DNA from: Marinobacter antarcticus
GTDB lineage: Bacteria; Pseudomonadota; Gammaproteobacteria; Pseudomonadales; Oleiphilaceae
DNA length: 64,000 nucleotides
Assembly: GCF_900142385.1 (NCBI RefSeq)
Contig: NZ_FRAQ01000005.1
Location: 87,653 to 151,652 of the forward strand
Direction of reading: 5' to 3'
A program made the position numbers and the translations under genes. Below are positions 18,758 through 27,051 of the stretch, piece after piece. Below the pieces are notes generated by a model that ran no database searches, had not been told where the DNA came from, and saw only the letters and a program-made list of their open reading frames with translations. The stretch's first letter is position 1. Each line of letters starts with the position of its first letter.

Positions 18758-19930
18758 TCAGTTCTGACCCGTTAACTCGCAATAGATTTTGCCCATCTGC
18801 GCCACCGTCTGGGAGGTATGGAAATGCGTCGCTATCCGCCGGCGTGCAAGCTGCCCCATCTGCTTCAGGCGTTCCCGATCCCGGTAAAGCTCGAGAAGTG
18901 CAGCACTGAGCGACTGCGCATCATTGGGCGGCACCACAAGCCCGCTTACACCCTGCTCAACAAGTTCGGGCATGCCTCCCACGTCTGTTACGACTGGCGC
19001 CACACCGTAGGACATGGCCTCAATGACAGCGCGGGGCAGGCCCTCACGCTCCTTGGAGGGCAACACGAACACATCACTGGCCGCTGCCAGAGCGGGGGCA
19101 TCCTTCCTGAACCCGGTGAAGTGTACCCGCTCGGGGTGAGGCAACGCCTGAACCTGTTGCCGGAGAGGCTCGTTACGATCCAGATCACCTACCAACAACA
19201 GGTGAATAACAACATCCGAAGGCAGGCGTGCCAGCGAATCAACAAGCACGTCGAAGCCTTTTCTTGGCACATCCCTTCCGGTACAGCAGACAGTGAATGC
19301 GCCCTCCGGAATACCAAACTCTTGAAGATCCGCGGGTGTATCTTGATACCACTCCAGATCATGACCCTTATAAACCGTTATCAGTTTCGAGGGCGGCAGA
19401 TGCAACCAAAGGAAATGCAGGCCAGCAAGATAGTCTCGAATGGCATCCGCTACGCAGACAATACGGTCCACTCGCGGGTGAAGGAAAGTAATCCAGGATT
19501 CCGGATTAAGGAAGCTGATGTTGCCAATAACGCCCCGATAAGCGACAACTTTTATCGACATTCCCCGGCTTGCCCGCAATGCGCAGGCAAGAGCGCGGGG
19601 GTTGAAGGCATGCACAACATCATACTTGCCAGTCTCAAGCACATTGCGAATAGCCGCTGTACCCTCTTTGTCAAAACGATTCCGCAAGGCAATTGGGCCA
19701 ACAATCAGACCAGCGTTGTTCAATCTCTCAAAGTTCGCGCCGTCCGGATTCGCCATAACGCCTATGGGAAACCCCTCCTCTCTGAGGCCGATAAACAGCT
19801 CGCTTTCTGGCCGATCACATTTATCGGTTAAACAAAGAATTCCAGGGAGTTTTTCTGGGGACTGTGTTTCGATCAAACCCGATTCCTTCTGCGCTTTTCG
19901 TGACGCCGCATTGCACTGCTGATACGACAT
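18758..19930 (-). CDS. Glycosyltransferase family 4
   Basis: The 390-residue GT-B glycosyltransferase has VVHAFNPRALACALRA in the acceptor half and CCTGRDVPRKGFDVLV, HFTGFRKDAPALAAASDVFVLPS and REGLPRAVIEAMSYGVAPVVTDVGG in the donor half. It is first in the minus-strand operon that runs through the TagF-like gene to wecE. The ATG at 19930 was chosen because AAGGG precedes it by 4 bp; an in-frame GTG six codons upstream is the alternative. The first 30 or so residues are unlike the family and may be a divergent leader. The donor sugar is unknown. Confidence 0.82.
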   Translation of the reverse strand: MSYQQCNAASRKAQKESGLIETQSPEKLPGILCLTDKCDRPESELFIGLREEGFPIGVMANPDGANFERLNNAGLIVGPIALRNRFDKEGTAAIRNVLETGKYDVVHAFNPRALACALRASRGMSIKVVAYRGVIGNISFLNPESWITFLHPRVDRIVCVADAIRDYLAGLHFLWLHLPPSKLITVYKGHDLEWYQDTPADLQEFGIPEGAFTVCCTGRDVPRKGFDVLVDSLARLPSDVVIHLLLVGDLDRNEPLRQQVQALPHPERVHFTGFRKDAPALAAASDVFVLPSKEREGLPRAVIEAMSYGVAPVVTDVGGMPELVEQGVSGLVVPPNDAQSLSAALLELYRDRERLKQMGQLARRRIATHFHTSQTVAQMGKIYCELTGQN

Positions 19931-20035
19931 AATACCCTTTGATGGCACAGTCTACTGCCTGACAAAAAGAAAGTCGCGGGGACAACAGCTCATGAAATAT
20001 TTGTCAGCCATAAACCTATTGCCCGGAAATAATAA

Positions 20036-20191
20036 ATGGTTCTGCTCGACTGCACTTTAAGAGACGGTGGTTATTACAATGCCCGGCCGGGAACCGGGCC
20101 CAGTGTCCATCAACACAGCAAAGCGCTTGAGAGTTACATTAAACGGTACCGCCCCATTGTCGCCGCACCGAACACACAACAAGATATTTAG
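20036..20191 (+). pseudogene. 5' remnant of an HMGL-like aldolase gene
   Basis: A 51-codon frame begins MVLLDCTLRDGGYYNA, which is the N-terminal barrel strand of the DRE-TIM metallolyase (HMGL-like, aldolase) family, including the catalytic R-D and the metal-binding aspartate. After about 16 residues the match stops and the frame ends at TAG 20191. The full enzymes are several hundred residues long, so this is a fragment. Homologues of this type are found in some O-antigen clusters. GGA lies 8-9 bp before the ATG. The surrounding 370 bp (19949-20320) hold no other gene that I can support. Confidence 0.55.
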
Positions 20192-20320
20192 GCAGAGCTG
20201 ATTGATGTCAGGATTGCATGCCACCCCATGCGACTCCTCGCGGACTTCGACTTTTTTTATCAACCAGTGGACGGCATTCAGCCAGTGGCAGGACTACTGT
20301 CGCCTAAACGACATCACTGT

Positions 20321-21052
20321 TCACCCGACGTTACCCTGGTAACCTTCTTCCAGTGCGGCCCATCGGCTTTCAAGATCTCCGGCACCCGCCTGCCGCCAAT
20401 TCAAACGACCCAGGGAGCGACGAAGTCTCGCCAAATTTGCGGCTTTCCAAGGAGCGTCCCGCTTTGGCTTTTCCTTGATTTCCCCCTTATCAAAATCGAT
20501 CAGATAAAAGCCGTCTTCCCGAACCAGAATATTGAAACAGTTCAAATCGGCATGACGAATGCCTGCATCATGAAATCGGCGAAGCGTCATGCCGAGAGAC
20601 TGCCACTGGCCCAGGGAAAGATGACCAATACTGTCCGCCAACGGCGCAGAATCCCTCAATCGCTCGACTAGAATTGCTGCCCGATAACAAGCCAATGCTG
20701 TCCTCTGATAGCACGCAGCAATGGGCTTAGGCACTGGAAAGCCGTCATTGTGCAACTCCAGCAGCAGCCTGAACTCAGAAAACGACCGAACTCGTTTTTC
20801 GCCGAGATAGAGATAGGCCGACTCCAGAAATCGTGCAACGAAGCCACCCCGCAAGTACTTTCTTAACACCGCCGAGAGGTCGGCAGTCTCAACGAACCAT
20901 GCTCCTCCGCGACCGCCGCTGGAGACTGGCTCAGCGGCCGCGCCCCAGGCATCCGGATCAAACCAGCCCGGAGTCACAATGCCCCCATAGTCCTCATGGG
21001 CGATAGAGACAAAGTCGCGCTCTCGCGAAATATTTACACCGTCGGCCATCAT
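20321..21052 (-). CDS. kdkA: 3-deoxy-D-manno-octulosonic acid kinase
   Basis: KdkA phosphorylates the Kdo of the LPS inner core with ATP. The 243-residue protein has an N-terminal GGRGGAWFV glycine loop, LRKYLRGGFVARF, and a protein-kinase-like catalytic stretch with HADLNCFNILV and DFDKGEIK near residues 168-190, as in KdkA and WaaP-type LPS kinases. The opening AHEDYGGIVTPGWFDP favours KdkA over WaaP. It is transcribed away from the GT9 gene, with about 160 bp between them for divergent promoters. Kdo phosphorylation fits a core where WaaA adds a single Kdo. Confidence 0.88.
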   Translation of the reverse strand: MMADGVNISRERDFVSIAHEDYGGIVTPGWFDPDAWGAAAEPVSSGGRGGAWFVETADLSAVLRKYLRGGFVARFLESAYLYLGEKRVRSFSEFRLLLELHNDGFPVPKPIAACYQRTALACYRAAILVERLRDSAPLADSIGHLSLGQWQSLGMTLRRFHDAGIRHADLNCFNILVREDGFYLIDFDKGEIKEKPKRDAPWKAANLARLRRSLGRLNWRQAGAGDLESRWAALEEGYQGNVG

Positions 21053-21214
21053 GGTTCTCGTCGAAATGGATAAAAATGGCTTTCAATCGCCCCGAACGAC
21101 CTGAGACGATTTCCGCTGAGTCAGTTAGAATACCGTAAAGTTTATCAATGATCGCCAGCAAAGCTCCACGGAAGGCCCAAACGATTTAATGAACCCCCAC
21201 AGGATTTCGGTTTG

Positions 21215-22264
21215 ATGAAATCAGTCTGCATTCTTCGCCTGTCAGCGATAGGCGATGTCACTCATGTTGTGCCCGTTGTTCTCAGTCTTCAACACCAATG
21301 TCCGGGCATCCGCATCACCTGGGTTATCGGTAAAATTGAGTCACGACTGGTCGGCGACCTTCCGGGCGTCGAGTTCATAGTATTCGACAAAAAAAGTGGT
21401 TGGCGCGGTTATGCTGAGCTATGGAAGACGCTCAGAGAACGACGATTTGATGCCCTTCTGCACATGCAGGTTGCATTCAGGGCGAACCTGGCGTCTGCCT
21501 GCATCCGCGCTAAAACCCGTGTGGGATATGACAAAGCACGAAGTAAGGACATGCATGGGATGTTTATCAATCGCCGGATTCCGGCAGCCGACAAGCAGCA
21601 CGTCCGGGACTGCCTTGCGAGTTTTCTGACACCGCTTGGTCTTGAACCCGCGCCGGCGAGGTGGGTAATTCCCGTTTCAGACGCTGACCGGAGTTTCGCG
21701 TCGACTCACCTGAAACAGGATCGTCGAAATCTTATTATCAGCCCCTGCGCAAGCCATGTGCTTCGCAACTGGTCAGTGGAGCGCTACGCGCGACTGGCTG
21801 ACTATGCGGTCAGCCAGCATGGAATGAATGTCATCCTGGTTGGCAGCCCTGCTGCTTTCGAAATGGACTTTTGCAAGTCCATCTCCGACCAGATGCAGCA
21901 ACCGGTCACCAATATCTGTGGCAAGGATACCCTCAAACAGTTGACGGCATTGATGAGTGCGGCTGACCTTGTCGTTGCTCCGGACACTGGGCCGGCGCAC
22001 ATCGCCAGTGCTGTAGACACCGATGTCATTGGCCTTTATGCGGCGAGCAACCCGAATCGGTCAGGCCCCTATAATTCACTGCCCTGGTGTATTGACCATT
22101 ATAATGAGGCATTGGAGATATATACCGGCAAAAGTGTTGAATCGGCCCGCTGGGGAGCCAAAGCCGAATTTGAGGGCGTTATGGATTTGATCGAGGTGGA
22201 TGAAGTCTGCGCGAAGCTTGACGAATGGATAGCACAGCGGAGCGTAGAACCGTCCCATGGCTAG
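21215..22264 (+). CDS. Glycosyltransferase family 9 (heptosyltransferase family)
   Basis: The 349-residue GT9 enzyme begins SVCILRLSAIGDVTHVVPV, the acceptor-side signature, and has LIISPCASHVLRNWSVERYARLAD near residue 170 and SAADLVVAPDTGPAHIASAVD near residue 250, the ADP-heptose-binding region. It probably adds heptose to the inner core; WaaC, WaaF and WaaQ-like roles cannot be separated here. The ATG at 21215 was chosen; an in-frame TTG at 21212 sits 7 bp after AGGA and could be used instead. It leads an operon with waaL and two GT8 genes. Confidence 0.82.
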   Translation: MKSVCILRLSAIGDVTHVVPVVLSLQHQCPGIRITWVIGKIESRLVGDLPGVEFIVFDKKSGWRGYAELWKTLRERRFDALLHMQVAFRANLASACIRAKTRVGYDKARSKDMHGMFINRRIPAADKQHVRDCLASFLTPLGLEPAPARWVIPVSDADRSFASTHLKQDRRNLIISPCASHVLRNWSVERYARLADYAVSQHGMNVILVGSPAAFEMDFCKSISDQMQQPVTNICGKDTLKQLTALMSAADLVVAPDTGPAHIASAVDTDVIGLYAASNPNRSGPYNSLPWCIDHYNEALEIYTGKSVESARWGAKAEFEGVMDLIEVDEVCAKLDEWIAQRSVEPSHG

Positions 22265-23615
22265 CGCCCCTCTTTTATCAATACCTGCATCCTGGCTGTC
22301 TCAAAAAAGCCACGGCGAAAAACTGTTCGTTGCTGCTCTCGCGACCTATATCTTTAGCTATCTCCCAGTCCCCGCAGCCTATCACGGGGCTGAAAGCGTA
22401 ATGATTCTGGTTTTTCTCTGGCTGATTTTTATTTCCGGCAAAAAAACAGGATTAAGGTCCCGCGTTCTCCATGACCCACTATTTCTGGCGTCCGCAGTAA
22501 TGTTGGGTTTCCTCATTCTGGCACGGCTGTGGTACGCCTATAGCTTGCCGCCGGGCATCGATCCCGACATTCGTGAAACACGATATTTTCTGAAGCCGAT
22601 AATGGTATTTCTGGTTGCGCTTGGCATGGGCATTATTGCCCGTCCCTATCGCTGGCCCCTTTTATTATCAGGCTTACTCGGGCTTGCAGTTTATTTGCTG
22701 ACAACCATCGGAGACGGCTACTGGGCCAACGCTTTGGCCGGAAAACGGGAAGACTTTGGCATTCACAACGCTCAACACACGGCTATGTTTTTTGGAATGG
22801 CCCTGATTGGCGTGGTTTGCTTCATGTTCCGAACCGCCAGGGTCAACTCAACTCATTGGCGCTGGGCCTTTATGTCCCTTGTTGTCCTCACCTTTGCCCT
22901 AGTGGCTTTTGGATTTATAGCCGCCCAGACCCGTGCGGCCTGGCTTGGCATCATCACTGCCATTACCATTGGCCTGGTGACAGTCGCCTGCCTCAAGAGA
23001 ACAAAGAGCGCTAACGCCCACGGCCAGCAACGACGCACAGTCATTCTCGTGCTGGCTCCATTCCTCTTGTTGTGTATTGTACTTGCAGGCCTGAACTTAC
23101 CAGAACGGATCATGGCGCCTTTCAACATTTCAGTGGACCAGTACACCGCCCTGCCAGATGAAAACGCTGATCCCAAAACGAGCCATGGCGTTCGGCTACT
23201 TTCCTGGCGAGTCGCATTCGAATGGCTAAAAGAACGCCCGTTGATGGGCTGGGGCCCGGGAAGTAAAGAGGATCTGATCGACCAATCCGACTTTTTCTCC
23301 GATCGGTTCAAGAAACACTTTGGTCACCTTCACAACTCATTTGTTGAAAGCCTTGTCGCCAATGGACTGGTTGGATCAGCCATTTTACTGGCCATGGTAG
23401 TATGGTTAGGAGTTGCTACATTTGTCGCCCATCGCAAAGGTCGAATGCCTGATGATGTTTTCATATTTGCGTTGAGCTTTTTTGGGTTCTGGGTGGCAAT
23501 AAACCTTTTTGAGTCATATACCCTTTACACCACCGGGCATTATATCAATGCTGTCGCGGGAGGATTTATTTACTCTTTTTATCTTCAATCGCACCACGAG
23601 GACGCAAGCCCATGA
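22257..23615 (+). CDS. waaL: O-antigen ligase family protein
   Basis: The 452-residue polytopic membrane protein has about ten to twelve hydrophobic helices and a large periplasmic loop. The Wzy_C signature includes RLLSWRVAFEWLKERPLMGWGPG near residue 320 and FGHLHNSFVESLVANGLVG near residue 355, with the His typical of WaaL. It would join lipid-linked glycan to lipid A-core in the periplasm. It overlaps the GT9 gene by 8 bp and the following GT8 gene by 4 bp. A second ligase-like domain lies in the fusion at 10379, so which of them is the true ligase is open. Confidence 0.85.
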   Translation: MASAPLLSIPASWLSQKSHGEKLFVAALATYIFSYLPVPAAYHGAESVMILVFLWLIFISGKKTGLRSRVLHDPLFLASAVMLGFLILARLWYAYSLPPGIDPDIRETRYFLKPIMVFLVALGMGIIARPYRWPLLLSGLLGLAVYLLTTIGDGYWANALAGKREDFGIHNAQHTAMFFGMALIGVVCFMFRTARVNSTHWRWAFMSLVVLTFALVAFGFIAAQTRAAWLGIITAITIGLVTVACLKRTKSANAHGQQRRTVILVLAPFLLLCIVLAGLNLPERIMAPFNISVDQYTALPDENADPKTSHGVRLLSWRVAFEWLKERPLMGWGPGSKEDLIDQSDFFSDRFKKHFGHLHNSFVESLVANGLVGSAILLAMVVWLGVATFVAHRKGRMPDDVFIFALSFFGFWVAINLFESYTLYTTGHYINAVAGGFIYSFYLQSHHEDASP

Positions 23616-24553
23616 CCCGCCGAATTCATGTTGCGGCCTGTTGTGACGAGAATTACGTCCCGTATGTGGCAGTAATGATGCTATCGGCACTGGCATCAAC
23701 ACCGAATACGCCGATTACATTTCACCTGATCAACTGCAGCATTTCACCCGAAAGCATTCGCAAGCTTCAGGATCTCATCGAACGGCACAACGGCCAACTC
23801 GAAATCTACCAACCCGATGACCAGCTTTACCGGGGCCTGCCAACCCTAAGGTATGGAGAGGCTGTCTACCAACGCATCAATTTGCCTGAATACATTCCTT
23901 CAGACATTGGAAGGATACTCTACATAGACGCCGATACCCTGGTGCTTGGAGACCTTGACGAGCTATGGCAGTTGGATCTGAAAGATCATCTCGTTGCGGC
24001 CGTTGAGAACCTGTCACCAAGAGCGTGCAAGGATATTGGTCTTCCTCGCACTGAATACTTTAACTCCGGTGTCCTGCTAATTGATCTTGAGGGCTGGAGG
24101 CGAGAGAGCATTCATCTACAAGTTACCGATTATGCGCGAAAAAATGCACATCGACTGCAGTATGTCGATCAATGCAGCCTGAATGCAGTGCTCCGGGGCC
24201 GCTGGTTGCGCCTAATGCCGGACTGGAATCAACAGTCCGACATCTACAAAGTCGTAAAGAAATACCATGAAGGCAGTTCCTACACGCAGCGAGGCATGGA
24301 GGAGGCGATTCTAGACCCTAAAATCGTGCATTTTACTGGCAAGAAGAAACCCTGGAAGGTCTATTGTTTTCATCCTTTCAAAGCGCAACACCGGGCATTT
24401 CTCAAAACCACACCCTGGGCAGATCTTCCCCCGCCAGATGCCGCATTCAAGGTTTATCTGAAGTACTTTTTCGCATTGAGACAGCACTGGAAATCCTGCA
24501 AGCGGCAATCAGCTCTTAAAAAATTCCAACGGAGCAAAACTCACCATGACTGA
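23612..24553 (+). CDS. Glycosyltransferase family 8 (LPS hexosyltransferase type)
   Basis: The 313-residue GT-A enzyme is like the retaining LPS core glucosyl- and galactosyltransferases. It has AACCDENYVPYVAVMMLSAL at the start, the metal-binding DADT in ILYIDADTLVLGDLDELW near residue 108, EYFNSGVLLIDLEGWR near residue 147, and VHFTGKKKPW near residue 245. ATGA overlap with waaL and 8-bp overlap with the next GT8 gene show translational coupling. The sugar is not known. Confidence 0.87.
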   Translation: MTRRIHVAACCDENYVPYVAVMMLSALASTPNTPITFHLINCSISPESIRKLQDLIERHNGQLEIYQPDDQLYRGLPTLRYGEAVYQRINLPEYIPSDIGRILYIDADTLVLGDLDELWQLDLKDHLVAAVENLSPRACKDIGLPRTEYFNSGVLLIDLEGWRRESIHLQVTDYARKNAHRLQYVDQCSLNAVLRGRWLRLMPDWNQQSDIYKVVKKYHEGSSYTQRGMEEAILDPKIVHFTGKKKPWKVYCFHPFKAQHRAFLKTTPWADLPPPDAAFKVYLKYFFALRQHWKSCKRQSALKKFQRSKTHHD

Positions 24554-25514
24554 TAAACAACTCCGGAGCCTGCCGTCCGATGCCATTGCCATTGTTGCAA
24601 GCTCTGACGACAATTACGCGCCTCACCTGACCGTTCTGTTCTATTCGTTACTGGCAAACTGCTCAGCACCGGAGCGAGTCTCCCTGTTTTGCCTGGATGG
24701 CGGAATATCCAACGAGAACAAAACAAGGATGAATCAAGAGGTCAGGAAGCTCGGAGCTTCTGGCGTCGACTTCGTTTCTTTCGACAGCAATCGGTACGAC
24801 GATCTACCAACCATCAAACATATTACTTCTTCAGCCTACTATCGTATTTCCATTCCCGAAATATTCGATGAATCCGTACATAAAGTGATTTACCTGGATT
24901 GCGATATGATCGTTAAAGGCGACATCATCGAGTTATGGGAAACCGATATCTCTGATTTTCATATTGGCGCTGTCGAAAACCTGTCAGGCCACACCTACAA
25001 AAAATTGGGAATTCCCCAAAACCAATACTTCAATTCCGGCATGCTATTGATCAACCTTGACCTCTGGCGGCGCGATGAAATACCGGAAAAAGTATTCAAA
25101 TTCAAAAAAGAAAATCCCGACAGAATAAGCACCAACGACCAATGCGCGCTAAACGGTGTGCTATACGATAAATGGAAACACCTGCACCTTAAGTGGAATC
25201 ATCAGACCGGGTTGTATCGGCCCAGTGAGCAAACGGCTGCCTTCTCGCAAAGCGAGATTGATGAGGCAACCCTCTCACCCGGAATCATCCACTACATCGG
25301 CTGGGATAAGCCTTGGCGAAAAGTGCGTTTCCACCCTCTAGCCGGTGAGTACGACCGTTTCGCCGATAGGCTCGAGGAGTCGCCAAGATCAAAACCGGGC
25401 TTCGGCGATTACCTGAAGGCGTATGCGTCTGTGTCTCGCCTGAAGAAGTTGAAACGGCAATTGAAGTGGCAGGCCTGGTACAGAGAAAAAGGTTATGATC
25501 TTTACCACGGATAA
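24546..25514 (+). CDS. Glycosyltransferase family 8, paralogue of the preceding gene
   Basis: The 322-residue GT8 enzyme has the same layout as its neighbour: IVASSDDNYAPHLTVLFYSL at the start, YLDCDMIVKGDIIELW as the DXD region near residue 117, QYFNSGMLLINLDLWRR near residue 160, and IHYIGWDKPW near residue 250. The pair is likely to have arisen by duplication and then diverged. The DXD aspartates are kept in both, so both are probably active. It is the last gene of the operon and is followed at once by a strong bidirectional hairpin. Confidence 0.87.
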   Translation: MTDKQLRSLPSDAIAIVASSDDNYAPHLTVLFYSLLANCSAPERVSLFCLDGGISNENKTRMNQEVRKLGASGVDFVSFDSNRYDDLPTIKHITSSAYYRISIPEIFDESVHKVIYLDCDMIVKGDIIELWETDISDFHIGAVENLSGHTYKKLGIPQNQYFNSGMLLINLDLWRRDEIPEKVFKFKKENPDRISTNDQCALNGVLYDKWKHLHLKWNHQTGLYRPSEQTAAFSQSEIDEATLSPGIIHYIGWDKPWRKVRFHPLAGEYDRFADRLEESPRSKPGFGDYLKAYASVSRLKKLKRQLKWQAWYREKGYDLYHG

Positions 25515-25541
25515 AAAAGGCGCCCATAGGGCGCCTTTTTT
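25513..25541. terminator. Bidirectional intrinsic terminator
   Basis: The stem GGCGCCC/GGGCGCC has a 3-nt loop, with six A on the left and six T on the right, so it can end transcripts on both strands. It serves the GT9-waaL-GT8-GT8 operon (+) and the convergent DUF6165 gene (-). Confidence 0.9.
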
Positions 25542-25553
25542 ATCTTAGCCAGT

Positions 25554-25958
25554 TTACTTTCTGGCCGTGTAGTCCTGATACGATTTTTCCTCAACGAACC
25601 GCGACCCGAGCGCCAGGTTGACTTCTTTTTTGATGGCGGCACGCTTGTCATTGGTCACGTAGACCGCCCGCGCCAGTCCAATAAACCTGGGACCGAAATC
25701 CTGGGCCGCTTCCTGGTCCCGGATATCATCTTCGATAACCCAAAGCTCTTCATTGACCGCTTTCAACTGCTTGCGCAGATCTGCAATTGCGCTTTGGTTT
25801 TCTACCGCATCGTTCCAGGTCGTGCTTAGCTCATCCAGCTCAAGCCGAACATTTCGCACCTTGGCCTCATCCTTGATGCGCTCGGACTTGATTTCAAGAA
25901 TAGTGATTTTGTCGAGAACTTCACCGAAAGAAACCGGAACTTTAATGACATCCGCCAT
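25554..25958 (-). CDS. DUF6165 family protein of unknown function
   Basis: The 134-residue protein begins MADVIKVPVSFGEVLDKITILEIKSERI, which I recognise as the opening of the DUF6165 family. Most of the protein is charged and heptad-like (residues about 15-80), suggesting a helical coiled coil, with no signal peptide or membrane segment. Function is not known. The ATG at 25958 is the family start, with AGG 8 bp upstream; a GTG three codons earlier is possible. It follows ilvE on the same strand, but a hairpin separates them. Its position beside LPS glycosyltransferases is the only hint of a role. Confidence 0.7.
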   Translation of the reverse strand: MADVIKVPVSFGEVLDKITILEIKSERIKDEAKVRNVRLELDELSTTWNDAVENQSAIADLRKQLKAVNEELWVIEDDIRDQEAAQDFGPRFIGLARAVYVTNDKRAAIKKEVNLALGSRFVEEKSYQDYTARK

Positions 25959-25986
25959 TTTCTGCACCTGTCAATTTTATGAGTTT

Positions 25987-26032
25987 AAACACAAAGAAGC
26001 CGCTCGACTGCTCGGGGCAGACAGCGGCTATG
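25987..26032 (-). terminator. Probable terminator of ilvE
   Basis: On the minus strand AGCCGCT pairs with AGCGGCT, with an inner CTGC/GCAG pairing in the loop, followed by TCTTTGTGTTT. It lies between the ilvE stop and the DUF6165 start, so the DUF6165 gene may have its own promoter or depend on readthrough. Confidence 0.55.
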
Positions 26033-26045
26033 AAATCATTCGCTC

Positions 26046-26972
26046 TCAGTTTTTGACCGGTGTCAGCCAGTCACTATGCTCAGGGAGCTTCCCTTTAACC
26101 GCATCGAAGTACATCGCCTGCAGCTTCTCAGTAACCGGCCCGCGCTGGCCAGCGCCAATAGAACGGCCGTCCAACTCACGGATAGGCAACACTTCTGCCG
26201 CAGTACCCGTAAAGAAAGCCTCATCTGCGATGTACACTTCATCACGAGTAATACGGCGCTCTTTCACGGGAATATTCAGGTCCGCCGCGAAATCCAGAAT
26301 GGTCTGGCGCGTAATACCTTCGAGGCAGGAGGTCAGCTCTGGCGTATGCAGAACACCGTTGCGCAAAATGAAGATGTTCTCGCCAGAGCCTTCAGCCACA
26401 TAACCTTCGTTGTCCAGCATGAGAGCTTCTTCACACCCACTGGCAATGGCTTCGTTCAACGCCAGCATGGAGTTGATATAGTTACCGTTAGCCTTGGCCT
26501 TACACATGGTGATGTTGACGTGGTGGCGCGTATAAGAGGAGGTACGCACCTTGATGCCGATTTCCTTGGCTTCTGGCGACATATACGAAGGCCAGCTCCA
26601 GGCAGCAACCATCACGTGGACTTTCAGGTTGTCTGCACGCAACCCCATGCCTTCAGAGCCCAGAAAAGCCATCGGGCGAAGATAAGCTTCGTCCAGGTTA
26701 TTCTCTCGAACCGATGCACGCTGTGCTTCGTTGAGTTCTTCCTTACTGAACGGTATTTTCATGTTCAGAATGTGCGCAGACCGGAAAAGGCGATCCGTAT
26801 GATCTTTTAGCCGAAAGATCGCCGGGCCGTTCGCTGTATTGTATGCGCGCACTCCTTCAAAACAGCCCAGGCCGTAATGCAGAGTGTGAGTCAGGACGTG
26901 AGTTTTAGCTTCACGCCAGGGAACCATTTCACCATCCAGCCAGATAACGCCATCGCGATCAGCCATCGACAT
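26046..26972 (-). CDS. ilvE: Branched-chain amino acid aminotransferase
   Basis: IlvE is a PLP enzyme (fold type IV) that moves the amino group between glutamate and leucine, isoleucine and valine. The 308-residue protein has THTLHYGLGCFEGVRAY near residue 28, the PLP lysine 160 in CKAKANGNY, EALMLDNEGYVAEGSGENIF near residue 186 and EAFFTGTAAEV near residue 255. AGGAG lies 9 bp before the ATG; a second in-frame ATG is two codons on. It follows glnE by 79 bp on the same strand with no terminator between, the glnE-ilvE order also seen in Pseudomonas next to LPS core genes. Confidence 0.95.
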   Translation of the reverse strand: MSMADRDGVIWLDGEMVPWREAKTHVLTHTLHYGLGCFEGVRAYNTANGPAIFRLKDHTDRLFRSAHILNMKIPFSKEELNEAQRASVRENNLDEAYLRPMAFLGSEGMGLRADNLKVHVMVAAWSWPSYMSPEAKEIGIKVRTSSYTRHHVNITMCKAKANGNYINSMLALNEAIASGCEEALMLDNEGYVAEGSGENIFILRNGVLHTPELTSCLEGITRQTILDFAADLNIPVKERRITRDEVYIADEAFFTGTAAEVLPIRELDGRSIGAGQRGPVTEKLQAMYFDAVKGKLPEHSDWLTPVKN

Positions 26973-27051
26973 TCTTCGTTGCTCCTAAAAAAGCGGTTTT
27001 CGGGGATATCGCATTCTAGCAGGAAATTTTGACGGAACGACACCTGGCGCG

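Noticed and set aside
20057..20263. A 68-codon minus-strand frame in the 370-bp gap beside kdkA
   Set aside because: It is antisense to the aldolase remnant, which has recognisable likeness; the minus frame has none.
24546..25514. Recent horizontal transfer of the second GT8 gene, because it looks more A/T-rich than its neighbours
   Set aside because: The difference is mild, the gene is coupled to and paralogous with the GT8 gene before it, and no mobile element is nearby.
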